From positions 1-19,210 of the forward strand of contig JAFGET010000106.1 in the NCBI GenBank assembly GCA_016931435.1: a DNA stretch of 19,210 nucleotides, given 5' to 3'. The notes below the pieces were generated by a model. It was not told the origin of the DNA and made no database searches. It was given only the letters and a program-made list of their open reading frames with translations. The stretch's first letter is position 1. Each line of letters starts with the position of its first letter. The DNA comes from Candidatus Omnitrophota bacterium. GTDB lineage: Bacteria; Omnitrophota; Gorgyraeia; Gygaellales; Profunditerraquicolaceae. This document shows, piece after piece, positions 8,151 to 14,418 of the stretch. The position numbers were made by a program, and so were the translations under genes.

Positions 8151-8219
8151 GTATCATGTGTCAGGTATCAAGAGTCACGGAAAATATTTTTTTGACACAT
8201 GATACCTGATACATGACAC
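8151..8219. repeat. Heptamer-array inverted repeat D (tgt-trmD)
   Basis: The left arm is GTATCAT GTGTCAG GTATCAA GAGTCAC (8151-8178), a 7-nt period with consensus G-T-R-T-C-A-N. The right arm (8194-8219), read on the other strand, is GTGTCAT GTATCAG GTATCAT GTGTC. The two arms match at 22 of 26 positions, giving a strong hairpin with a 15-base A/T-rich loop. No T-run follows it, so it is not a classical terminator. It ends nine bases before the trmD start, which has no Shine-Dalgarno. Confidence 0.88.
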
Positions 8220-8228
8220 AAATCCATT

Positions 8229-8924
8229 ATGAGAATAGATATAATCACCATATTCCCCAAGATGTTTGCGCCGGTTTTGAACGAATCTATATTGAAACGC
8301 GCCCAAGAAAAAAAGAAAGTACGCATATGCCTGCATGACCTTAGGGATTATACCCTCGATAAGCATAGGAAGGTCGATGACCGGCCTTTTGGCGGAGGTT
8401 CCGGCATGGTGATGAACGCAGAGCCGATATTCAGGGCGGTTGAGCGTATAAAGGCAAAAGGCAAAAGGCAAAAGGCAAAAGTAATTTTATTATGCCCGCA
8501 AGGGAAAAAATTCAGCCAAAATACAGCAAAAAAACTGGCAAGATGCAGCCGTCTTATTTTAATCTGCGGGCATTATGAAGGAGTGGATGAGAGGGTAAGG
8601 CAGAGGTTAGTAGACGAAGAAATATCCCTGGGCGACTATATTTTGACCGGCGGGGAACTGGCGGCCATGGTTTTGATCGACGCCTGTTCCAGGTTTATCC
8701 CGGGAGTGTTAGGGGATAAAAATTCCTTGAATTTTGAATCATTTGAGGGTAATCTATTAGAATATCCTCAGTATACCCGGCCGGCAAATTTCAGAAATAT
8801 GAAAGTCCCCGCCGTGCTTTTATCAGGTAATCATAAAAAAATTGAAAAATGGAGAAATGAACAGGCCTTAAAAATCACTAAAGAAAAAAGGCCGGATTTA
8901 ATAAAATTAGATAAGGCCGTGTGA
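8229..8924 (+). CDS. trmD: tRNA (guanine-37-N1)-methyltransferase
   Basis: TrmD uses SAM to methylate G37 next to the anticodon and prevents frameshifting. Trefoil-knot (SPOUT) motifs are intact: CPQGKKF at 89-95, CGHYEGVDER at 113-122 and SLGDYILTGGELA at 133-145. The linker to the C-terminal domain reads FEGNLLEYPQYTRP. Glu170 falls at the position I align with the catalytic Asp (Asp169 of the H. influenzae enzyme), a conservative change that needs an alignment to confirm. Residues 75-84 (KAKGKRQKAK) are encoded by a tandem heptamer array. In other TrmDs this is a variable surface region just before the knot. The usual partner rplS follows; rpsP and rimM are not adjacent. Confidence 0.95.
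   Translation: MRIDIITIFPKMFAPVLNESILKRAQEKKKVRICLHDLRDYTLDKHRKVDDRPFGGGSGMVMNAEPIFRAVERIKAKGKRQKAKVILLCPQGKKFSQNTAKKLARCSRLILICGHYEGVDERVRQRLVDEEISLGDYILTGGELAAMVLIDACSRFIPGVLGDKNSLNFESFEGNLLEYPQYTRPANFRNMKVPAVLLSGNHKKIEKWRNEQALKITKEKRPDLIKLDKAV
8449..8482 (+). repeat. Heptamer array B inside trmD
   Basis: Three identical CAAAAGG units (8455-8461, 8462-8468, 8469-8475) and one CAAAAGT (8476-8482) are preceded by a degenerate unit ending AAAGG. The word is the same as in element A, 8 kb upstream. Because 7 is not a multiple of 3, successive units are read in different frames and give a Lys/Arg/Ala/Gly/Gln-rich stretch without a stop. Confidence 0.9.
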
Positions 8925-8943
8925 TATTAACAGGAGAATAAAA

Positions 8944-9300
8944 ATGGATAAGATCAAATTAGTAGAGCAGGAATACGCAAAAAAAGAAATTCCTACTTTT
9001 GGCATCGGTGATACAGTAAAGGTCATGGTGAAGATCCCCGAAGGAGATAAGGTGCGCCTGCATTCCTTTGAGGGCGTAGTCATCGCCCGTTCAGGAAGCG
9101 GCATAAGGGAGTCTTTTACGGTAAGAAAAGTTTCTTACGGCGAAGGGATCGAGCGGGTCTTTCCTTTGTATACCCCCAGCATTGAACGCATCGAAGTCGT
9201 ACGCCGTGGAAAAGTCAAGAGAGCCAAGCTTTATTACCTGCGTTCTAAAATCGGCAAGCGCGCCACCAAAATCGAAGCCAGGACTTCATCAAAAGAATAG
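8944..9300 (+). CDS. rplS: 50S ribosomal protein L19
   Basis: L19 sits at the interface of the 30S and 50S subunits. The 118 residues show the whole family pattern: PTFGIGDTVKV, SFEGVVIARSGSGIRESFTVRKVS, GIERVFPLYTPSIERIEVV, and the basic end RAKLYYLRSKIGKRATKI. The ribosome binding site AGGAG lies in the 19-base gap after trmD (about 8933-8937). The trmD-rplS-rnhB order is common in bacteria. Confidence 0.97.
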   Translation: MDKIKLVEQEYAKKEIPTFGIGDTVKVMVKIPEGDKVRLHSFEGVVIARSGSGIRESFTVRKVSYGEGIERVFPLYTPSIERIEVVRRGKVKRAKLYYLRSKIGKRATKIEARTSSKE

Positions 9301-9310
9301 CAATATCGCG

Positions 9311-9922
9311 GTGCTTTATTACGAAAGAAAACTAAGACAAGAAGGTTTCGATATAATCATAGGGGTAGATGAAGCAGGCCGCGGCCCCTTAGCCGGCCCG
9401 GTCGTGGCGGGGGCAGTTTTTTTAAAAAGCTGGCGTTTCAAAAACCGCATAGATGATTCTAAAAAACTTTCCGCCCCACAAAGAGAAAAGGCCCTTGCGG
9501 AACTATCGCAAAAATCCGTATTTGCCGTCGGCATCACAAACGAAAGGGCTATCGACCGTTTTAATATCCTGGAGGCAACGCGCATGGCTATGGAGCAAGC
9601 GGTTTCGCTGCTTCTTAAAGCCATAAAAAAGCCTGCTGAAAAAAAAATCCATATCCTCGTAGACGGCAATATGAAATTAAGCACAAGCTTGGATTTCACG
9701 GCGATCATAAAAGGGGACTCTAAGTCCAAGAGTATTGCCGCAGCCTCGATAATAGCAAAAGTCACCCGCGACCGCATAATGTCTTTATACCATAATTTAT
9801 ACCCCCAATATGGATTCTTAAGGCACAAGGGATACCCTACAAGAATGCATCGTCAGGCGATAGAAAAATTCGGCATGTCCATTATACACAGGGAAACTTT
9901 CATATGCCAAACCGTATCTTAA
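9311..9922 (+). CDS. rnhB: Ribonuclease HII
   Basis: RNase HII cuts RNA in RNA-DNA hybrids, including single ribonucleotides in DNA. The catalytic Asp-Glu pair is in VDEAGRGPLAGPVVAGAV near residue 20. DDSKKLS, ILVDGN and KGDSKSKSIAAASIIAKVTRDR follow, supplying the other acidic residues. The reading frame is open upstream into rplS, but those extra residues have no family similarity. I therefore chose GTG 9311, which gives 203 residues and starts LYYERKLRQEGFD. No clear Shine-Dalgarno is present. The 3' end overlaps yraN by 19 nt. Confidence 0.92.
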   Translation: MLYYERKLRQEGFDIIIGVDEAGRGPLAGPVVAGAVFLKSWRFKNRIDDSKKLSAPQREKALAELSQKSVFAVGITNERAIDRFNILEATRMAMEQAVSLLLKAIKKPAEKKIHILVDGNMKLSTSLDFTAIIKGDSKSKSIAAASIIAKVTRDRIMSLYHNLYPQYGFLRHKGYPTRMHRQAIEKFGMSIIHRETFICQTVS

Positions 9923-10281
9923 AAGGAAGGTCGGCGGAAGAAGCAGCGGCAGGTTTTCTTAAGAAAAAAGGTTACAGGATCATTCAGAAGAACTATAGGA
10001 CTAAACTGGGAGAAATTGATATCATCGCCAAAGATAAAGACACCTTTTGTTTCATTGAAGTAAAGTCCAGGCATTCGGATAAGTTCGGTTCGCCCAAAGA
10101 ATCAATAACGGCGGATAAACAAAACCGCATCGCAAAAAGTTCGCTGATATTCCTTAAAGCTAATAAACTGTTCGACGAGAAGTCAAGGTTCGATGTAGTG
10201 GCACTGAGTTACCCTGAAGGTAAGCCCAAGATAGAATTGATTAAAGATGCCTTTGATTTAGGGAGCCATTTTATATATTAA
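9904..10281 (+). CDS. yraN: UPF0102 (YraN) family endonuclease-like protein
   Basis: The 125-residue protein matches UPF0102. It opens with GRSAEEAAAGFLKKKGYRI, followed by NYRTKLGEIDIIAKD and FIEVKSR. The acidic residues of GEIDII and EVK form a PD-(D/E)XK nuclease-type motif. The family's biological role is not firmly settled; links to recombination and DNA processing have been proposed. It overlaps rnhB and ends nine bases before fhs, so the fhs operon may be read through from here. Confidence 0.92.
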   Translation: MPNRILKGRSAEEAAAGFLKKKGYRIIQKNYRTKLGEIDIIAKDKDTFCFIEVKSRHSDKFGSPKESITADKQNRIAKSSLIFLKANKLFDEKSRFDVVALSYPEGKPKIELIKDAFDLGSHFIY

Positions 10282-10290
10282 GGAGAGGTC

Positions 10291-11985
10291 ATGTTATCTG
10301 ATATAAAAATAGCGCAGAAAGCAAAAAAAGCGCCTATAGAGAAAATAGCTGCAAAACTGAAGATTCCCCGTAAGTTCCTGAAGTTTTACGGTGAGGATAT
10401 CGCCAAGGTCGATCCATGCGTGGTCAAGGAAGTTAAAAAAAGAAAAAAGGGCAAATATATATTGGTTACTGCGATCACCCCCACCCCTTTAGGTGAAGGC
10501 AAGACCGTCACCACTATAGGCCTTTCAATGGCTTTGAATAAACTGGGAAAATTCACCTCTACCTGTATCAGGCAACCTTCTTTAGGCCCTGTATTCGGGA
10601 TAAAAGGAGGAGCTGCCGGAGGCGGATATTCGCAGGTGCTGCCTATGGAGGATTTCAACCTGCATTTCACCGGTGATGTGCACGCGGTGGGGTTAGCGCA
10701 TAATCTGGCCGCGGCTTTTTTGGATAACTCTATTTTTAAAAAGAACCCTTTAGATATAGACCCGGAGAAAATATATTGGCGCAGGGTAGTCGACGTCAGC
10801 GACAGGTGCCTAAGGAATGTCAAGGTAGGCCTGGGTGATAAAGGAAATGGGGTAGAACGAGAGAGCGGTTTTGATATTACTGTTGCCTCAGAGTTGATGG
10901 CGATCTTGGCTTTAAGTACGGATTTAAAAGACCTACGCGCGCGTATCGGACGTATCGTGATCGCAGATAATAAAAAAGGCGAATCCGTAACCGCCGAAGA
11001 CCTTAAAGTCGCAGGGAGCATGAGCGCCCTGATGAAAGACGCCCTTTGGCCTAACCTTATCCAGACGATAGAGCACACGCCGTGTTTTGTGCACGCCGGG
11101 CCTTTTGCCAATATCGCCCACGGCAATAGTTCTATATTAGCGGATAAGATCGCGCTTTCCCTTTCAGATTACGTAGTGACAGAGGCAGGTTTCGGGGCTG
11201 ATTGCGGGGCAGAGAAGTTCTTCGATATCAAGTGCCGGATAAGCGGCCTTTTGCCCGATGTGGCGGTGATAGTCTGTTCTATCCGGGCGCTAAAGGCGCA
11301 TAGCGGAAGGTTTAAAGTTGTGGCGGGAAAACCATTGGATGAGAATTTGATAAAAGAAAATATCCCGGCGCTGGAAGAAGGGATAGTCAATCTGGCAAAA
11401 CACATAGAGAATGTCAAGGGTTTCGGCGTGCCGGTAGTTGTTGCCATAAATAAATTTGATTCTGACACCGACAGGGAAATAGAATTCGTAAAAAAGAAAT
11501 CTCTGGAATTCGGGGCAGAAGCAGCCGAAATAAGCCAGGTCTGGCGCTTGGGTTCAAAAGGAGGGCTGGCTTTAGGCAAAGCAGTGATCAAGGCCTCGGG
11601 GTCGCCTAAAAAATTTAGATTCCTTTACCCCCTGGATATACCGATAAAAGAAAAGATTAAGATCATTGCTACCAGGATATACGGGGCCTCTGGGGTGGAA
11701 TATTCCGCATTAGCCGAAGAAAAAATCAGCCTATTTACCCGTCGCGGTTTTGATAAACTGCCGATATGTATGGCTAAGACGCACCTTTCTTTATCGCACG
11801 ACCCTAATCTAAAGGGAAGGCCAAGCGGCTTTACGCTTCCTGTCAGGGATATACGTGCCTCGGTAGGCGCTGGGTTCCTCTATCCTTTATGCGGGACTAT
11901 GCAGACTATGCCGGGGCTGCCCACTCATCCGGCGGGAGAGCGTATCGATATAGACTCAAAAGGAAACATTGTAGGATTATCTTGA
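10291..11985 (+). CDS. fhs: Formate-tetrahydrofolate ligase
   Basis: Fhs makes 10-formyl-THF from formate, THF and ATP, the entry to the methyl branch of the Wood-Ljungdahl pathway. The nucleotide-binding loop is PTPLGEGKT (about 64-72). The segment SLGPVFGIKGGAAGGGYSQV (97-116) and NLHFTGDVHAV are diagnostic. The length of 564 residues is normal. The ribosome binding site AGGAGAGG ends about four bases before ATG. One oddity is Gln95: the formyl-phosphate region normally reads REPSLGP and here reads RQPSLGP. The next gene, fchA, follows after 37 bases that contain heptamer repeats. Confidence 0.96.
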   Translation: MLSDIKIAQKAKKAPIEKIAAKLKIPRKFLKFYGEDIAKVDPCVVKEVKKRKKGKYILVTAITPTPLGEGKTVTTIGLSMALNKLGKFTSTCIRQPSLGPVFGIKGGAAGGGYSQVLPMEDFNLHFTGDVHAVGLAHNLAAAFLDNSIFKKNPLDIDPEKIYWRRVVDVSDRCLRNVKVGLGDKGNGVERESGFDITVASELMAILALSTDLKDLRARIGRIVIADNKKGESVTAEDLKVAGSMSALMKDALWPNLIQTIEHTPCFVHAGPFANIAHGNSSILADKIALSLSDYVVTEAGFGADCGAEKFFDIKCRISGLLPDVAVIVCSIRALKAHSGRFKVVAGKPLDENLIKENIPALEEGIVNLAKHIENVKGFGVPVVVAINKFDSDTDREIEFVKKKSLEFGAEAAEISQVWRLGSKGGLALGKAVIKASGSPKKFRFLYPLDIPIKEKIKIIATRIYGASGVEYSALAEEKISLFTRRGFDKLPICMAKTHLSLSHDPNLKGRPSGFTLPVRDIRASVGAGFLYPLCGTMQTMPGLPTHPAGERIDIDSKGNIVGLS

Positions 11986-12015
11986 TTTAATATTAAATGT
12001 CAAATGTCATTTAGA
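11986..12015. repeat. Short heptamer repeat E (fhs-fchA)
   Basis: A 12-base palindrome, TTTAATATTAAA (11986-11997), runs into two identical heptamers AATGTCA (11996-12002 and 12003-12009). The heptamer word is the same as in element F, 2.3 kb downstream, read as CAAATGT. This is the smallest member of the series and could be a remnant. Confidence 0.6.
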
Positions 12016-12022
12016 ATTAAAA

Positions 12023-12583
12023 ATGTACCGTAATGCTTCTCTTAAAAAATATCTGGATGATCTTGCGGATAAGCTTGCCGCACCCGGAGGCGGTTCAGCT
12101 GCTGCTTTAGCCGGCGCCTTAGGGGTTTCTTTGATAAGCATGGTGATAAATTTTACCATAGGCAAGCCTAAATATTCCCGGTATGAAAAAAAACTCAAAG
12201 GCATATTAGAAGAATCCGAAAGCCTAAGGAAAGAGTTATTGCGTTTAGTGGACCTGGATGTTATCGCTTACCGCAGCAAGGATATCAGGCAGGCTATGGA
12301 CGTCCCTTTCGTAATTTGTAAACTTTGCTTTAAGGCAATAAAGCTATGTCCTCCCCTGATCAAAATAGGCAATATCAATCTGATCAGCGATGTGGCGGTA
12401 GCTGCGGTTTTATTAGAGAGCGCTTTCGCCGCGGCGCATTTTAACGTCGAGATAAATTTAAGATGCCTTAGGGACAAAAAATTATCCTTGGGGGTCAAAA
12501 AAGACCTGAAAGCAAAAGTAAGTTCTATCAAGAAGATCAGGGTAAATACGGAGGTAAGCGTTGGCAAGATTATTAGAGGGTAA
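12023..12583 (+). CDS. fchA: Methenyltetrahydrofolate cyclohydrolase (cyclodeaminase/cyclohydrolase family)
   Basis: The 186-residue protein belongs to the FTCD-C/FchA fold. It has APGGGSAAALAGALG (20-34), YSRYEKKL, and KIGNINLISDVAVAA (114-128), with Asp123/124 region residues typical of the active site. It would interconvert 10-formyl- and 5,10-methenyl-THF. It is about 20 residues shorter than typical acetogen FchA. The missing part appears to be the helix between AYRS (82-85) and VPFVICKLC (94-102), where homologs have a KLPK...EEK-type segment. No Shine-Dalgarno precedes the start. It overlaps folD by 23 nt and lies in a one-carbon operon, which supports the function. Confidence 0.88.
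   Translation: MYRNASLKKYLDDLADKLAAPGGGSAAALAGALGVSLISMVINFTIGKPKYSRYEKKLKGILEESESLRKELLRLVDLDVIAYRSKDIRQAMDVPFVICKLCFKAIKLCPPLIKIGNINLISDVAVAAVLLESAFAAAHFNVEINLRCLRDKKLSLGVKKDLKAKVSSIKKIRVNTEVSVGKIIRG
12550..12555 (+). promoter_or_regulatory. Ribosome binding site fixing the TTG start of folD
   Basis: GGAGGT lies at about 12550-12555, six bases before TTG 12561, inside the 3' end of fchA. It supports the unusual TTG start, and the FolD family alignment begins at the same point. Confidence 0.75.
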
Positions 12584-13394
12584 GCCGCTGGCGGAAAAGA
12601 TCAAGGAAGAGATCAAGCATGATGTGTTGGCATTAAAACGCGCTCCCGTATTGGCCAGCATCCAGGCTACGGATAACCCCGGCGCTTTAGCTTATATAAA
12701 GTCGCAGAAAAAAACCGCGGAATCGCTGGGGATAGAATATCAGTTGCACGATCTAGGTAAAGATGTCGCCGAAGAAGGATTGACCGAGCTTATCCAAAAG
12801 CTAAACCAGGATAAGGCAATAGACGGCATAATCATACAGATGCCTTTGCCTGCGGCAATAGATTATAAAAAGATCAGTCAGTATATTTCACCCGGTAAGG
12901 ATATAGAGGGCATGCATCCGGCCAATATTGGTAAGATCCTTTTCGGAAAGGCAAAGTTAGTCCCTTGCACTGCGGCGGCAGCCATGGAATTATTGATTTC
13001 AAGCGGGGTAGACCTATACGGCAGAGAAGTAGTAGTGGTAGGCCATAGCGAGATAGTCGGTAAACCCTTAAGCCTTTTATTATTGGATAGATTCGCCACT
13101 ACCACCGTCTGTCATATTGGCACCTCCAAGGCAGGAAAATTAGAAGAACATGTCAAGCGCGCCGAAGTCTTGATTGTAGCAGTAGGCAAGGCCGGCTTGA
13201 TCAAAGGCGAGTGGATCAAGGAAGGCGCTATTGTCATTGATGTGGGTATAAACAGGGTCGCGGATAAGATTGTAGGCGATGTAGAGTTTGAGGAAGCAGA
13301 AAAACGCGCAAGTTTTATTACCCCGGTTCCCGGAGGCGTAGGCCCTCTTACCGTGACCATGCTCATGCGTAATTTAGTGCAAGCAGCAAAATAA
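12561..13394 (+). CDS. folD: Methylenetetrahydrofolate dehydrogenase FolD, cyclohydrolase probably impaired
   Basis: The fold is clear: LASIQATDNPGALAYIKSQK, DGIIIQMPLPAAID, VVVVGHSEIVGKP (157-169) and ASFITPVPGGVGPLTVTML. The 277-residue length is normal. FolD oxidises or reduces methylene/methenyl-THF with NAD(P) and usually also hydrolyses methenyl-THF. Tyr45 and Gln93 of the active site are kept, but the catalytic Lys of the YxxxK motif is Gln49 (YIKSQ), and the DVDG motif reads DIEG (Glu116). The dinucleotide loop reads GHS instead of GRS, and PCTPxG reads PCTAAA. The gene overlaps fchA, a dedicated cyclohydrolase. I infer that this FolD acts mainly as a dehydrogenase. The start is TTG with a good Shine-Dalgarno. 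Confidence 0.93.
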   Translation: MARLLEGKPLAEKIKEEIKHDVLALKRAPVLASIQATDNPGALAYIKSQKKTAESLGIEYQLHDLGKDVAEEGLTELIQKLNQDKAIDGIIIQMPLPAAIDYKKISQYISPGKDIEGMHPANIGKILFGKAKLVPCTAAAAMELLISSGVDLYGREVVVVGHSEIVGKPLSLLLLDRFATTTVCHIGTSKAGKLEEHVKRAEVLIVAVGKAGLIKGEWIKEGAIVIDVGINRVADKIVGDVEFEEAEKRASFITPVPGGVGPLTVTMLMRNLVQAAK

Positions 13395-13401
13395 AGTTAA
13401 T

Positions 13402-14271
13402 ATGATTTTTAAAGAGAAGATACAATCAGGAAAGTTTTTATTGACCTCTGAGATCGGTCCGCCAAAAGGTATTGAGACAGGCGTGCTGCTTGAGGACGCC
13501 GAGCTTATCCGTACCCGAGTTGATGCCATTAATGTCACAGACTTGCAGAGTTCGGTGATGCGCTTGGGGTCATTAGCTGTCTGTAGCCTGTTAAAACAGA
13601 AAGGATTTGAGCCGGTATTCCAGGTCACCTGCCGTGACCGAAACCGCCTCGCCTTGCAATCAGATATAATTTCCGCGGCAGCCTTGGGAATAGAAAACCT
13701 TTTGATATTAACCGGCGATTACCCTACTTTAGGAGACCATCCTGAAGCAAAACCGGTCTTTGATTTAGATTCCGTGCAACTCTTGGAAGTCGTGCGCGGG
13801 TTGCAGCAGGGGGTGGATATGAAGGGTAATAAATTAGTAGGCGTTGCTCCTAAATTCTGCGTGGGTGCGGTAGTAAATCCCGGAGCAGATCCGCTTGAGC
13901 CGCAGATCATGAAGATGGAAAAAAAGATCGCCGCGGGAGCTGAATTTTTTCAGACCCAGGCTGTCTATGACATAAAGATCTTTGAGAACTTTTTATCCAA
14001 GGCCAAACACTTAAAGACCACGATATTGGCAGGTATTGTTTTATTAAAATCAGCAGGGATGGCGCGTTACATGAACAAGAACGTTGCCGGAGTGTCTGTC
14101 CCTGATAATTTAATCAAGGAAATGGAAGAGACCAAAGATAAGAGTGTTACATCTATTGAAATCGCCGCGAGGTTGATCAAGGAATTAAAACCGATGTGTC
14201 AGGGCATACATATTATGCCTATAGGCTGGGATAAGAAGGTACCCTTGGTTTTAGACGCCGCTGGATTATAA
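13402..14271 (+). CDS. metF: Methylenetetrahydrofolate reductase, MetF type
   Basis: MetF is an FAD-dependent TIM barrel that reduces methylene-THF to methyl-THF. It has SEIGPPKG with the proton-donor Glu17, LTGDYPTLGDHP (103-114), EFFQTQAVYD (181-190) and an ending MPIGWDKKVPLVLDAAGL. The 289 residues match the short bacterial and acetogen form. It follows folD by seven bases and has no clear Shine-Dalgarno. MetV, the zinc/iron-sulfur partner of MetF in many acetogens, is not adjacent: the next gene is cooS. Confidence 0.93.
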   Translation: MIFKEKIQSGKFLLTSEIGPPKGIETGVLLEDAELIRTRVDAINVTDLQSSVMRLGSLAVCSLLKQKGFEPVFQVTCRDRNRLALQSDIISAAALGIENLLILTGDYPTLGDHPEAKPVFDLDSVQLLEVVRGLQQGVDMKGNKLVGVAPKFCVGAVVNPGADPLEPQIMKMEKKIAAGAEFFQTQAVYDIKIFENFLSKAKHLKTTILAGIVLLKSAGMARYMNKNVAGVSVPDNLIKEMEETKDKSVTSIEIAARLIKELKPMCQGIHIMPIGWDKKVPLVLDAAGL

Positions 14272-14275
14272 AAAT

Positions 14276-14394
14276 CAATGTCAAATGTCAAATAACAAAA
14301 TCCAAATTAATTATTTAAATCCAAATAATTTAATATTTGATATTAGATATTGAAAAGATTGATTTGTCATTTGGATTTTGAGATTTGGGATTTT
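14276..14394. repeat. Heptamer-array inverted repeat F (metF-cooS)
   Basis: The left arm has consecutive units CAAATGT (14282-14288), CAAATAA, CAAAATC, CAAATTA (14303-14309), preceded by a six-base CAATGT. The right arm, on the other strand, reads AAAATCC (14388-14394), CAAATCT, CAAAATC, CAAATGA, CAAATCA (14360-14366). The arms can pair in several 7-nt registers around an A/T-rich centre of about 50 bases. The element occupies most of the 147-base gap and stops before the cooS ribosome binding site. No other feature is visible in the gap. Confidence 0.87.
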
Positions 14395-14418
14395 ATAGAA
14401 TAGCAAATTGGAGGAAAG

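Noticed and set aside
8144..8228. tRNA gene or attachment site between tgt and trmD
   Set aside because: The arms are two copies of a heptamer array; no cloverleaf, anticodon or T-loop motif is present.
9182..9310. A longer rnhB beginning inside rplS
   Set aside because: The extra 43 residues overlap rplS out of frame and do not look like RNase HII; GTG 9311 starts where the family alignment starts.
10386..11126. A 246-residue open frame on the minus strand inside fhs
   Set aside because: It lies wholly opposite a highly conserved gene, its product resembles no family I know, and it has no ribosome binding site. It is a codon-bias shadow, as are the other minus-strand frames in this window.
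14276..14394. CRISPR array
   Set aside because: Units are 7 bases, directly abutting, without spacers, and there are no cas genes.
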